64,000 nucleotides of DNA, taken from NCBI GenBank assembly GCA_028293545.1, contig JAQGOP010000007.1, positions 1-64,000 on the forward strand, read 5' to 3'. The DNA is from Verrucomicrobiota bacterium (GTDB lineage: Bacteria; Verrucomicrobiota; Verrucomicrobiia; Opitutales; Opitutaceae). Positions within the stretch are counted from its first letter, which is position 1; the number at the start of each line of letters is the position of its first letter. Of this stretch, positions 1-9,283 are shown one piece after another. Position numbers and translations under genes: made by a program. The notes beneath the pieces are model-generated. The model did no database searches and was not told where the DNA came from. It saw only the letters and a program-made list of their open reading frames with translations.

Positions 1-1
1 C

Positions 2-2326
2 TCGCTTACCCTCGCCAATATTACCGCGGCCCAGACGGGCAGCTATTATCTTGTGGTGACCACCGCCGCCGGGTCGACGCAGAGCGCGAGTGCCTTCGTG
101 GGGATCGTCACGCCCTACACCTTTACGGTCCAGCCCATCGCCCAATCAGCCGCGACCGGCAGCACCGTGGTCTTGAGCGCGGTTGCCACCGGGTTTCCTG
201 CGCCCAGCTCCTATCAATGGTACAAGAACAACGTGGCCGTCAGCGGCGCGACCAGCAACACGCTGACCCTGGTTAACGTCCAACCGAGCGATGCCGGAAA
301 CTACACCGTCAATGTCATCGGCACCGCCGGCGTCGCGGCGAGCAACAGCGCCCTCTTGACGGTCACCGCCGCCGTCTTGGCGGCGCCGAGTTTCACCCAG
401 CAGCCAGCGTCCGTTTGGGTTGCCCCGGGATCCAACCCGACGTTCACGGCCGCGGTTTCAGGCACGCCGGCACCGACGCTCCAATGGTGCAAGAACGGTG
501 TCCCGATCCCCGGCGCCACGAATGTGACGTTGTCGCTTTCCAATGTTCAGTCCGCGGATGCGGGCGCGTACACGGTGGTGGCCACGAGCTCGGCGGGGAC
601 CGTCACGAGCGCGGCGGCGACACTGACGGTTTCGACGTCGACAAATGCCCCGGTATTTTCGCTGGACCTCATCAGTCCGACTGTCGCGGCCGGCGGCACG
701 GTGACGTTCACGGTCGCAGTTGTGGGCACGCCGACGCCGACCCTTCAATGGTTCAAGAACGGCGTCGCGATCGTCGGCGCCACGAATTCGACGTTAAAGC
801 TGTCCAATCTCCAGTCTGCGGATGCGGGGGTGTACACCGTGGTGGCGACGAATTTGGCCGGGACAATCACGAGCGGACCGGGGACGCTGACGGTTTGGGT
901 GCCGACGAACTCGCCGATTTTTTCCCTGAATCCCGACAGCCAGACTGTCACTGCCGGCAGCACGGTGACGTTCACGGTCGCGGTTTCGGGCACGCCTTCA
1001 CCCACGCTCCAATGGTACAAGAACGGCGTCGCGATCACGGGTGCGACGGGCGCGACCCTGACTCTTTCGAACGTGCAGCCGGCCGACGCTGCCACTTACA
1101 CAGTGGTGGCCACGAATTCCCTGGGCACTGCGACCAGCGGTTCGGCGACACTGGTATTGGGAACGGCGACGGGGCCGGTGGTCATGGCGCAGCCGGCGAG
1201 TCACATGATGGCGGTCGGCAGCACGGTGATCCTGAGCGTGGACGCCTCGGGAACAGTGACGCCGGGATCGTTGCTTCGCGGGCATGGGATCAAGCCCGCC
1301 GCGATATCCGACGACCCGCTCACCTACCAGTGGAAGAAGAACGGCGCGGCGATTGCGGGCGCGACGTCGAGCCAGCTGCGGTTGACGAACCTGCAGGCAT
1401 ATGACGCCGGAGGCTACCGGGTGACGATTTCGAACGCGGCGGGTTCGGTCACGAGCAATCCTGCCACGCTCGATGTCGTGGCGACGGGCACGCCCGGACG
1501 GATCATCAACCTATCCGTCCGCACTGTTTCCGGTCCCGGGGAGGATACCCTTATCATGGGCTTCGTCGTGGGGGGCGCGAACACCGCGGGGACGAAGCAG
1601 CTCCTGATCCGCGGAATCGGCCCGACGCTGGCGAATTTCGGGGTGCCGAGTGCGATGGTTGATTCCCAGCTCGAGGTGTTGGCGCAGGGCCAGGCGATCC
1701 CGTTGGCCTCGAACGACAATTGGGCCGGAGATTCGGTGGTGACGACCCTGGCGTCGGCCACCGGTGCGTTCATGTTGCCCGATCCCGCGAGCAAGGATGC
1801 GGCGCTGACGACGAGCCTCGCTCGGGGAATTTATTCGGCAAAGGTCGGCGGCGTCCAGCAGACGACCGGCACGGTGCTCGCTGAAATCTACGATGGGGCG
1901 CCGGCCAATTTTGCGGCATCGAGCCCGCGGTTGATCAACGTTTCCGCGCGCGCGCGGATGGCGAACGACAATCCGCTCATTGCGGGTTTCGTGATCGGTG
2001 GGTCGACGGCAAAGACGGTGATGATCCGTGCCGTGGGACCGTTCCTCTCCTCGTTTTTTGGCTCCGCGGCGATGAGCGACCCGAAGCTTGAGCTCTACGT
2101 GCGCGAGTTGGGCGCGGACCGCTTGGTGGTGACGAACGATAACTGGGGCGGTGCGAGCCTGACCACGGCGGTCGGCAACAGCGTGGGCGCGTTCACTCTG
2201 CCCGAAGCCGCCAGCAAGGATGCGGTGCTGCTGCTCACGTTGGAGCCCGGGATATATTCCGCCAAAGTGACCGGCGTCGCCGGCGCCAGCGGCATCGTCC
2301 TGATCGAAGTCTACGAGCTGCCGTAG
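2..2326 (+). CDS. Ig-like repeat surface/secreted protein, 5' truncated
   Basis: The reading frame is open to the left edge, so the N-terminus, with any signal peptide, lies outside the window; the 774 residues present are partial. They hold the tail of one Ig-like (I-set type) domain and five further copies, each with the pattern W-x-K-N-G, then L-x-L-x-N-x-Q, D-A-G-x-Y-T. Three copies are nearly identical in DNA and spaced exactly 264 bp (88 residues) apart, at 443, 707 and 971. The fifth copy carries an insertion of about 20 residues near 1260-1310. The C-terminus has two homologous modules of about 130 residues, from about 1498 and 1925, each opening with an INLS/INVS strand and containing IRxxGP, NDNWG and GIYSAKV motifs. 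Such modules are usually surface adhesins or cargo proteins. Substrate and anchoring are unknown. The Ig calls are firm; the role is inferred. Confidence 0.85.
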   Translation, partial: SLTLANITAAQTGSYYLVVTTAAGSTQSASAFVGIVTPYTFTVQPIAQSAATGSTVVLSAVATGFPAPSSYQWYKNNVAVSGATSNTLTLVNVQPSDAGNYTVNVIGTAGVAASNSALLTVTAAVLAAPSFTQQPASVWVAPGSNPTFTAAVSGTPAPTLQWCKNGVPIPGATNVTLSLSNVQSADAGAYTVVATSSAGTVTSAAATLTVSTSTNAPVFSLDLISPTVAAGGTVTFTVAVVGTPTPTLQWFKNGVAIVGATNSTLKLSNLQSADAGVYTVVATNLAGTITSGPGTLTVWVPTNSPIFSLNPDSQTVTAGSTVTFTVAVSGTPSPTLQWYKNGVAITGATGATLTLSNVQPADAATYTVVATNSLGTATSGSATLVLGTATGPVVMAQPASHMMAVGSTVILSVDASGTVTPGSLLRGHGIKPAAISDDPLTYQWKKNGAAIAGATSSQLRLTNLQAYDAGGYRVTISNAAGSVTSNPATLDVVATGTPGRIINLSVRTVSGPGEDTLIMGFVVGGANTAGTKQLLIRGIGPTLANFGVPSAMVDSQLEVLAQGQAIPLASNDNWAGDSVVTTLASATGAFMLPDPASKDAALTTSLARGIYSAKVGGVQQTTGTVLAEIYDGAPANFAASSPRLINVSARARMANDNPLIAGFVIGGSTAKTVMIRAVGPFLSSFFGSAAMSDPKLELYVRELGADRLVVTNDNWGGASLTTAVGNSVGAFTLPEAASKDAVLLLTLEPGIYSAKVTGVAGASGIVLIEVYELP
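443..1235 (+). repeat. 264-bp tandem coding repeat (three close copies)
   Basis: Three in-frame units begin with the same TTCACGG segment at 443, 707 and 971. Each encodes one 88-residue Ig-like domain with the shared block Q-W-x-K-N-G. The DNA similarity is higher than domain fold alone needs, which suggests recent duplication or gene conversion. Confidence 0.8.
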
Positions 2327-2543
2327 CCAGTCTGCTCGGCGCCGACTATCACCCGGGAGTCCAACTCCGGATTTTTGTCACAGCGGCCACGGGGGGCGGG
2401 AAGAGGTCACGGAGCAAGGCAGGAAAACAGCTTTTCGCGGGGAGAGCCGCTGGGCCGACGTCTCCCCTCAAGGGGGAATCCAATTTAATTCGACAAGTTT
2501 TCCGCATTGGCCCAACGCCTGCATCGCGTTTCACGCCGTGAGC

Positions 2544-3137
2544 ATGCCGCCGAAAGAATCCACTTTTTCCACCGCAGTACCCGTTGCGCCGTGCGAGGCG
2601 GCGATCGCCGGGGGCGATCACGCCCGCTGGTTTTCCGAGGAAGTTCACGCGCACGACCAGCAGCTCAAGGCTTGGCTGCGCGGGAATTTTCCCGCCGTGC
2701 GCGACGTCGACGATGTCGTGCAGGAGTCGTATCTCCGCATCTGGAAAACCAAGGCCCGCCAGCCAATCCGCTTCGCCAAGGCCTTCCTTTTTCGGGTCGC
2801 CCGGCACCTCGCGCTCGACCTCCTGCGGCGCAATCGCATTTCTCCCGTCGAATCCGGGTATGATTTCGACCTCTCGTCCGTCTTGGATACGGGCCCCGAC
2901 GCGGTCGAAGCCCTGCTCAACGACGAATTGTTCAACCACGTGATCGAGTCCCTCCTCATCCTGCCGGCGCGAGAACGCGAGGTGATCGTCCTTCATAAAC
3001 TGAAGGGCCTGCCCCATCGGGAGGTCGCGGCGCAGCTCAACCTCACGGAAGGCACCGCGCAGAAGTACTGTTCGATCGGCATGAGCCGCTGCGCCGAGCA
3101 CCTGAAATCAAAGGGAATCACCGGATTCTTCAGCTAA
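2544..3137 (+). CDS. ECF sigma factor (FecI-like)
   Basis: This 197-residue protein has the two-domain layout of ECF sigma-70 factors. Region 2 (about residues 35-95) contains the DVDDVVQESYLRIW helix and a FLFRVARHLALDLLRR segment for -10 recognition. Region 4 (about 135-190) contains LPAREREVIVLHKLKG and a helix-turn-helix. There is no region 1 or 3, as expected. ATG at 2544 is preferred over the in-frame GTG at 2538. It ends one base before the FecR-like gene, and a TonB receptor with an STN domain follows. That order is the classic cell-surface signalling arrangement in which receptor occupancy releases the sigma factor through the membrane anti-sigma factor. The inducer is unknown. Confidence 0.9.
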   Translation: MPPKESTFSTAVPVAPCEAAIAGGDHARWFSEEVHAHDQQLKAWLRGNFPAVRDVDDVVQESYLRIWKTKARQPIRFAKAFLFRVARHLALDLLRRNRISPVESGYDFDLSSVLDTGPDAVEALLNDELFNHVIESLLILPAREREVIVLHKLKGLPHREVAAQLNLTEGTAQKYCSIGMSRCAEHLKSKGITGFFS

Positions 3138-3138
3138 G

Positions 3139-3981
3139 ATGCCTGCCGCCGCTCATCCGCCCGCTCCGCCGGAGCCGCCTTCGTTGTTCGATCGCTATCG
3201 CGACGCCGGACTCGGCGGACGCCTGGCGAGCGAACTCGAGCGGCGACTCAAGCAGCGGAAGCGCCGCCGCCAGGGAGCCGTGCGGAAAGCCGCCGCCGCG
3301 GCGATCCTGGCCGTCGCGATTTTCTGGGGGGTGCCGTATTTCAAGGAGACCGGGATGGTTTCCGCGTCTGCCTCGACGCTGGAGGATCTCGCGCTGGCGG
3401 ACGGCTCGCACGCCGAGCTGAACGCGAATTCCGAGCTCGCGACCGATTTTCGCTATGGCCGCCGGATCGTGAAACTCACGCGGGGCGAAGGCTTCTTTTC
3501 CGTGGCCCACGATCCCGCGCATCCCTTCCTCGTGGAAACCCCGGGCGGCACCGTGAGGGTCGTCGGGACGAAATTCAATGTGAGGCTCGACGCGCAGCTG
3601 CATCCCGAAGTCACGCTCGTCGAAGGCCGGGTGCTGTTCGCCGCGGATCGCGCGGACGGAGTCGCGCTGCATCCGGGTGAACAATTAAAAATCGAAAACG
3701 GCCAGCCCGCGATCCATCCGCTCACGACCCGGGCCATGGAGCAGGTGCTGGCTTGGCGACGCGGGCTGATCGTCCTCGACGGAATGCCCCTCGGTGAGGC
3801 GGCGGCGGGTTTCGCCCGGTTTCACGGTTGTCTCATCGCGGTGGATCCGGCGGTGGCGGGATTGCGGCTCGGCGGCACGTATTCGCTGAAAAACCTGCCG
3901 CTCTTCCTGGACTCGCTCAGGGCCACGGGCGCGGTGAAAATTTCTTCGGAAAATGGGGTTTACCACTTGAGGGCGAATTGA
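3139..3981 (+). CDS. FecR-like transmembrane anti-sigma factor
   Basis: The 280-residue protein has a cytoplasmic N-terminus rich in proline and then basic residues, one membrane helix at about residues 50-68, and a periplasmic part. That part contains a FecR domain (about 85-190) with the typical LADGSHAELNANS and RGEGFFSV strands, VVGTKFNVR and HPGEQ. The last 80 residues resemble the small STN-like fold found at the C-terminus of many FecR proteins. It starts one base after the sigma factor stop, so the two are almost certainly co-translated. It should hold the sigma factor inactive and sense the STN domain of the receptor downstream. Confidence 0.88.
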   Translation: MPAAAHPPAPPEPPSLFDRYRDAGLGGRLASELERRLKQRKRRRQGAVRKAAAAAILAVAIFWGVPYFKETGMVSASASTLEDLALADGSHAELNANSELATDFRYGRRIVKLTRGEGFFSVAHDPAHPFLVETPGGTVRVVGTKFNVRLDAQLHPEVTLVEGRVLFAADRADGVALHPGEQLKIENGQPAIHPLTTRAMEQVLAWRRGLIVLDGMPLGEAAAGFARFHGCLIAVDPAVAGLRLGGTYSLKNLPLFLDSLRATGAVKISSENGVYHLRAN

Positions 3982-4072
3982 ACCCCGTCCCGGCCTGAAC
4001 GAAGGCGCGCGGCGTGGGAAAAAAACCGCTGAAAAGCAGGTAAGCTTTCGCGGCGTCGGTCGTCCTTGGAGC

Positions 4073-7000
4073 ATGACCTCCTGCTGTCATGTTCGTCGGT
4101 TCCACTTCGCGTTCCTGGCTTCCTGGCGCTTTCTCGCGCTGGGTGCGATCGGCCTTTTGCCGCTGGCGGCGAGGGCCACGCCGGTGGCATTCGACCTCCC
4201 GGCGCAGCCGGCCCCGGCTGCGCTCCAACTTTTCATCCAGCAGTCCGGCGCCGAGGTCCTCTTCCTGCACGATGAACTGGCGTCCGTCCGCAGCCACGCC
4301 GTCAAGGGCGACATGGAACCCTTGGAAGCGCTGAAAAAGCTGCTCGAGGGGACGGGTTTTGAGGTGACGCAGAAAGCCCCCAATGCGTTTGTCGTCAAAC
4401 AAGCCGACATCCCCAAGACCACTGGGACGGTGCGCGGCAACCTGGCGAAGGAAAGCGGCGCGCCGGCGGAAGGCGTCCGCGTCGTCATTCGCGAAACCGG
4501 CCAGCAGGCCCGCACGGATCGCAACGGCGAATTCGCCTTCGCGAGCGTGGGGCCCGGCACTTATCTCCTGGTCGTTTCCGCCGAAGGGTACCAGCCGCTC
4601 CACATTACTGACGTGGTCGTGCGCGCGAATCGCGAGCTGACGCTGGGCAAGGAGGAACTCCGCCCCGCCAACGGCACCCTCAGCCTCGAACCCTATGTCG
4701 TGCATGCCGAAACGGTCACGCAGCTCGAAAGTTTCGAGGTCAATGACTCGAAGGTGAAACCCTATGCCGCCGGCAACATGGATGTCCCGCGCACGATCGA
4801 CGACGTGCAGCCCTATTATATTTTCAACGCCAAGACGATCGACCAATCCGGCGCGACGAATGTGGAGGATTTCCTGAAGCAGCGGCTGACGATGAACACC
4901 GCCGCGCTGACCAATTCCCAGCGTGCGATCGGCAACAGCTTCGGCAACACGAGTTCCATCAACCTGCGCGGCCTGGGCACGGACAAGACGCTTATCCTGG
5001 TCAACGGCCGGCGCGCCGCGGGCGTGTCCAATCGCGGCGTCGACGGCCAGCCTGACCTGAACGGAATTCCGCTCGCCTCGATCGAGCGGATCGAGGTCAT
5101 GCCTTCATCCGCCGCCGGCATCTACGGCGGCAGCGCCCTCGGCGGCGTGATCAACGTGATCCTGAAAAAAGATTACGTGGGCGGTGAAATCCGCTTGGGT
5201 TACGACAACACCTTCGACACGGACGCCGCGCGCCGGACGGCTTCGATCAACTACGGCCTGGCGCTGGAAGGTGGCAAGACGCACGTGACGCTCGGGGCGT
5301 CGTGGTCGGACGCGAACGACCTGCTGGCGCAGGACCGGCTCGGAGCGATCCTGGCGGCGCGGGCGACGATCCAGCGGAATCTCCCGTCCTTTTTCGCCAC
5401 GGCCAATGTTCCGATCCTCGGCGCGTCGCCGAATATCGGGCCGACCTCCGCCACGCAGACCACGTTAACTCTCAAGAACGGCGTGGTGCTCCCGTCCAAT
5501 CGCACGTTCATTTCTCCCGGCACGCCCGCGGACATTTCGCGCGCCGATCTTTATGCCATGCTGATCCGCAACGCCGGCGCGTGGAATTTCGACCTCGCGC
5601 CCACCGCGCAGGAACCAGGCTTGCTGCTTCCCTTCGATTCACCCGCCAAGGTCCGGTCGCTCTCGGCCAGCGTGCACCGCCAAATGTGGGCGCGGGTCGA
5701 GGCCTTCGCGGATTTCTCCTGGAATGAAAATTCCACCCGCCAGGTGTCGACGTTGATCGGCACCGGCGCCTTGGTGCCGTCGACCTCGGCCGCGAGCCCG
5801 TTCACGACGGATGTCAACGTGACGTTCCCCGCGCTGCTTTCGGTCCCGTACACGTCCCGCTCGGTCAGTCGTTCCCTGACCTTGGGCGCCATTGCGCAGC
5901 TGCCGTGGAGCTGGACCGGCGAATTCGACTACACGTGGACCAAGAACGTGCTCAACACGACGCTGGTCAGCCTCGACACCACCGCCACGTTTGCCGACCG
6001 CAACAGCGGTGCGATCAATCCCTTCAACGACACGGTGCAATTCCTCGATCTCTCGAAGTACGTCATCACCTCACCCTTCCAGGGCGTGACCGACCTCGAC
6101 GATTTCGCGCTGCGCGGGTCGGGCCCGCTGTTCCACCTGCCGTGGGGCGTGCCCACGCTGACCGTGGGGCTGGAGCACCGGCTGACGAAGGTCCCGACCA
6201 GCATTTACGACTCCAGAAGTCCGATCGCCACGACCACGAGCTTCCGCTTCCGGTATTTCGAGCGGGACTCCACCACGGACAGCGGCTACGCGGAGCTGCT
6301 CGTGCCGGTGGTGAAAAAAGACTGGGTGCCGCTGGTCCACGCGTTCGATCTCCAGTTTGCGGGCCGGCGTGAGGTCTACACGGCGGATACAGGCACATTT
6401 ACGGTCCGGGAAAATTACGGGCTGCCCACGCCGACGTATATCTACACCGGCGTGACCCGCAACGGTGCGCCGTTTTTTTCGCAGACCACGTTTTCATCAA
6501 GCGATTATACGGCGGGCTTCAAGTATCAGCCGCTGCCGGAAGTTACCTTTCGTGCATCGCGCGGCACGGCGTTCCTGCCTCCGACGCCCACGCAGCTGTC
6601 GCCCAACAACAATCCCAGCACGACGACCACGAATGTGTTCGATCCCGCCACGGGGAACACGGTGGCGGTGACGACGGTGCCCGGCGGCAATCCCGGGCTG
6701 ACGCCCCAGCATTCCAAGAGCACCAATGCAGGGGTCATCTGGGAACCGACTTGGAAGGTGGTGAAGGGCCTCCGGCTGAATGTTGAGTACTACAAGATCG
6801 AGCAGTTCGACGCCATCGCGGTCCTCTCCGCGGCGCAGATCGTGGGTGCGGGCAGCGTGTATGCGGACCGCATCACGCGCGACGCCAACGGCAAGATCAC
6901 GCAGGTCAATATTTCCAATTTGAACCTCTACAAGCTGGTCACCGAAGGCTGGGATTTGAGCGGCGATTACACGCTGAAGACCGACGTGGGCACCTTCAAC

Positions 7001-7519
7001 CTCGGTGCCGTCGGGTCGATCATCGAGCACCTCAAGACGCAGTTCTCAGCCACGCAGCCGGAGTATGAAGCGGCGGGCTACAATCCGGCGGAAAACGGCG
7101 CGCCGAAATATAAGTCCAATGTTCGCCTGACGTGGGAAGCGCGGCACTGGAGCGCGGGTTGGGCGCTGCGTTATTTCGGCTCGTACAAGGTGTACGGCGC
7201 GGTCGGCGGCCCGAGTTCGCGCCAGAACGCGAACGGCGGCGTGTTCAGCAATTACATCGCGGCCCAGGGCGGCGATACCGTGAGCTCGCAGATGTATCAT
7301 GACCTGTTCGCCGGTTACACGTTCGGGCGCGTCACGGAACATCGTTTCAAGGGTGAAACGCTCTTTGACGGCCTCGCGGTGCAGGTCGGCGTGCGCAATA
7401 TTTTCGACAAGGTCCCGCCGCTTGACTTGAACAACCTCGGCACCTCGACGTTTTACCTGAGCCCGTTCGGCGACATGCGCCTGCGCAGCTATTGGTTGAG
7501 TGTGCGCAAGGCGTTTTGA
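4073..7519 (+). CDS. TonB-dependent outer-membrane receptor with STN and carboxypeptidase-like domains
   Basis: The 1148-residue protein has a signal peptide with a probable cut after the LAARA segment near residue 35. It is followed by an STN domain (about 36-110, starting VAFDLPAQPAPAALQ), a carboxypeptidase-regulatory-like fold (about 115-195, GxVRGNL...GEFAFASVGPGTYLL), a plug from about 220 with LRGLGTDKTLILVNGRR and a GGxxNVILKK segment, and a long beta-barrel ending in an aromatic residue (VRKAF). The STN domain is the signalling part that contacts FecR, which fits the sigma/anti-sigma pair just upstream. Such receptors import siderophores, oligosaccharides or other bulky ligands using TonB energy; the ligand cannot be told here. 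A weak GGAG lies just before the ATG. Confidence 0.9.
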   Translation: MTSCCHVRRFHFAFLASWRFLALGAIGLLPLAARATPVAFDLPAQPAPAALQLFIQQSGAEVLFLHDELASVRSHAVKGDMEPLEALKKLLEGTGFEVTQKAPNAFVVKQADIPKTTGTVRGNLAKESGAPAEGVRVVIRETGQQARTDRNGEFAFASVGPGTYLLVVSAEGYQPLHITDVVVRANRELTLGKEELRPANGTLSLEPYVVHAETVTQLESFEVNDSKVKPYAAGNMDVPRTIDDVQPYYIFNAKTIDQSGATNVEDFLKQRLTMNTAALTNSQRAIGNSFGNTSSINLRGLGTDKTLILVNGRRAAGVSNRGVDGQPDLNGIPLASIERIEVMPSSAAGIYGGSALGGVINVILKKDYVGGEIRLGYDNTFDTDAARRTASINYGLALEGGKTHVTLGASWSDANDLLAQDRLGAILAARATIQRNLPSFFATANVPILGASPNIGPTSATQTTLTLKNGVVLPSNRTFISPGTPADISRADLYAMLIRNAGAWNFDLAPTAQEPGLLLPFDSPAKVRSLSASVHRQMWARVEAFADFSWNENSTRQVSTLIGTGALVPSTSAASPFTTDVNVTFPALLSVPYTSRSVSRSLTLGAIAQLPWSWTGEFDYTWTKNVLNTTLVSLDTTATFADRNSGAINPFNDTVQFLDLSKYVITSPFQGVTDLDDFALRGSGPLFHLPWGVPTLTVGLEHRLTKVPTSIYDSRSPIATTTSFRFRYFERDSTTDSGYAELLVPVVKKDWVPLVHAFDLQFAGRREVYTADTGTFTVRENYGLPTPTYIYTGVTRNGAPFFSQTTFSSSDYTAGFKYQPLPEVTFRASRGTAFLPPTPTQLSPNNNPSTTTTNVFDPATGNTVAVTTVPGGNPGLTPQHSKSTNAGVIWEPTWKVVKGLRLNVEYYKIEQFDAIAVLSAAQIVGAGSVYADRITRDANGKITQVNISNLNLYKLVTEGWDLSGDYTLKTDVGTFNLGAVGSIIEHLKTQFSATQPEYEAAGYNPAENGAPKYKSNVRLTWEARHWSAGWALRYFGSYKVYGAVGGPSSRQNANGGVFSNYIAAQGGDTVSSQMYHDLFAGYTFGRVTEHRFKGETLFDGLAVQVGVRNIFDKVPPLDLNNLGTSTFYLSPFGDMRLRSYWLSVRKAF

Positions 7520-7598
7520 GCGGTCGGGCCCGCGATAACCGTGAGTCGATGGATATTCCGTTGAGCAACGCCCGCGGGAAATTCAACTCGTTCGTCCC

Positions 7599-8780
7599 AT
7601 GAAAAAAATCCTGCTGCTGGGTTGTCTTCTCCTGCGTTCGCTCGCCGTGGCGGATCCCGCGCCGGGCGCCGACGCGGCCTGGGCGCGGATCAACGAGGCC
7701 GGGCTCGTCCAATACCAGGCGCCCGCGAACGCAGGGACGCTGTCGGCGCAGGAGCGTTCGACGGCGGTGGAGCGACATGCGCTCGCGCTGCGCGAGCAGG
7801 GGCTGGCCTTTTACGAGGCGTACCCGGCGGATCCGCGCCGGTGGATCATCGTGTGGCAGATGTTGATCATGCCCCCGCGGTTCGTCCGCTCGTATGGCCC
7901 AAACTTTGAAAAAGACCGTCACGACCTGGTGGTCGACGCCGCGGCGGCCGCGGAGTGGAAGCAACGCCGGGCGGCCCTGGACGCGGAGCTGGGGGCGGCA
8001 AAAGATGTCCCGGTGGAAATTCGCGAAGCATGGGATGCGCGCGCCGTGGGCCAGGCGCTGCGGGTCGTGGAGCAGGCTAAAGTCGGGTCCGATCCGGCCG
8101 ATTGGCAACCGCTGCTGGCGAAGATTGCGACGTTCGCGGAAAAATATCCGGAAAGCACGAAAGCGATTGGGATGATGCAGCGGTGGATGGATCATTACGA
8201 CGCGAGTCATTCGCTGGCCGAGAGTGCGGCGACTTGGGAGCCGTTTTCTGCTGGCCCCAATCGCGCGCTGGCGGCCGAGGCGAAGGAAAGGCGGCGGTTC
8301 CTGGCGCTGGCCGCGCGGCCGTTGGAGCTGAGGTTCACGGCGGCGGACGGCCGCGACGTGGACTTGGCGAAATTGCGCGGCCAAGTGGTGTTGATCGATT
8401 TTTGGGCGACGTGGTGCGGACCCTGCATCGCGGAACTGCCGAACGTGAAGCGCGCCTACGCGGCGTATCGCGAGCGCGGTTTTACGGTGGTGGGCGTCGC
8501 GCTGGAAAACGCGCGCCTAGTGGCGGGGGACACGCCGGAGCAGCAGGAGGCCAAGCTGGCGGCGGCGAAGCAGGTGCTGGCGGCATTCACCGGGAAGGAG
8601 CAGATGCCGTGGCCGCAGTATTTCGACGGGAAATTCTGGAAGAACGAAATTTCCACGCGGTACGCGATCCACAGCATTCCTGCGATGTTCCTGCTCGACC
8701 AGGACGGTAAGATTGTCTCCACCAACGCGCGCGGCCCGAAGCTCGAGGCGGAGATCAGGCGGTTGCTGAAGATCCCTTAA
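7599..8780 (+). CDS. TlpA-like thioredoxin-fold protein, exported
   Basis: This 393-residue protein begins with a short signal peptide (KKILLLGCLLLRSLAVA). A helical region of about 220 residues, which I do not recognise, comes next. The C-terminal 150 residues are a redoxin/TlpA domain: VVLIDFWATWCGPC with the active cysteines at about 273 and 276, a buried strand GFTVVGVALE, and the cis-proline loop SIPAMFL. It probably works in the periplasm as a thiol-disulfide reductase or as a redox sensor. It lies about 80 bp after the STN-type TonB receptor on the same strand and may belong to that regulon. The N-terminal part could bind a partner. Confidence 0.85.
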   Translation: MKKILLLGCLLLRSLAVADPAPGADAAWARINEAGLVQYQAPANAGTLSAQERSTAVERHALALREQGLAFYEAYPADPRRWIIVWQMLIMPPRFVRSYGPNFEKDRHDLVVDAAAAAEWKQRRAALDAELGAAKDVPVEIREAWDARAVGQALRVVEQAKVGSDPADWQPLLAKIATFAEKYPESTKAIGMMQRWMDHYDASHSLAESAATWEPFSAGPNRALAAEAKERRRFLALAARPLELRFTAADGRDVDLAKLRGQVVLIDFWATWCGPCIAELPNVKRAYAAYRERGFTVVGVALENARLVAGDTPEQQEAKLAAAKQVLAAFTGKEQMPWPQYFDGKFWKNEISTRYAIHSIPAMFLLDQDGKIVSTNARGPKLEAEIRRLLKIP

Positions 8781-9283
8781 GGTTTTTGTCGCCGGGATTC
8801 CGGCCAGGGGAAAGAAAGCGGAGCGGAGAGACGTGATGGAAAAGCTTTGATCCCGGTGCGCGGGGATTTCATTCAATCGTCGGTCCTGTTCTGACCCATG
8901 TTCCGCATTCTCTCCCGCGGACTTTCTTGGGCGTTATGAAGACGGATGTCGGGCAATCTACCCCGGTTGGTCATCCACGCTGCGCACCGTTCAAGATCCG
9001 CTGGGTTGGGATTTCGCGCGCGCGAGTGACTCCCGGCATCCAACCCAATTTTATCGCGATCCAGTGCCGCGCGCGCGGGCCTTCTTGCTCAAGTTTCCGG
9101 CGCCCAAATCCGGCAAGGCGGGCGACGCGTAGCTGATCGTTGGAAATTATAATAATTGAAACCCGAAATGGTCACCGTCGTTTCGCGGGGATTCCGGCCA
9201 TGGGAAAAAACGCGATTATCCGTGGATGGGCGGGGAACGGGTGAAACGCTCGGGGGTCAGTGGGCTCCCAACGAAATCCTCCC
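8781..9283. other. Intergenic stretch without a convincing gene
   Basis: I see no supported coding region. A 21-base block (GGGATTCCGGCCA then GGGAAA) occurs at about 8795-8815 and again, with one change, at about 9189-9209, as an imperfect direct repeat. An imperfect inverted repeat (TGGGTTGGGAT against ATCCAACCCA) flanks a GC alternating tract around 9003-9052. No terminator with a T-run is clear. Confidence 0.5.

Noticed and set aside
415-1404. 329-codon rightward frame inside the Ig-repeat gene
   Set aside because: It is a second frame of repetitive GC-rich DNA; its product is arginine/histidine/glycine-rich without structure.
2349-3101. 250-codon leftward open frame
   Set aside because: It lies opposite the ECF sigma factor, which has clear region 2 and 4 motifs; the reverse frame has no family character.
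8927-9136. 69-codon rightward frame
   Set aside because: No signal, motif or ribosome site; it crosses an imperfect inverted repeat and a GC alternating tract.
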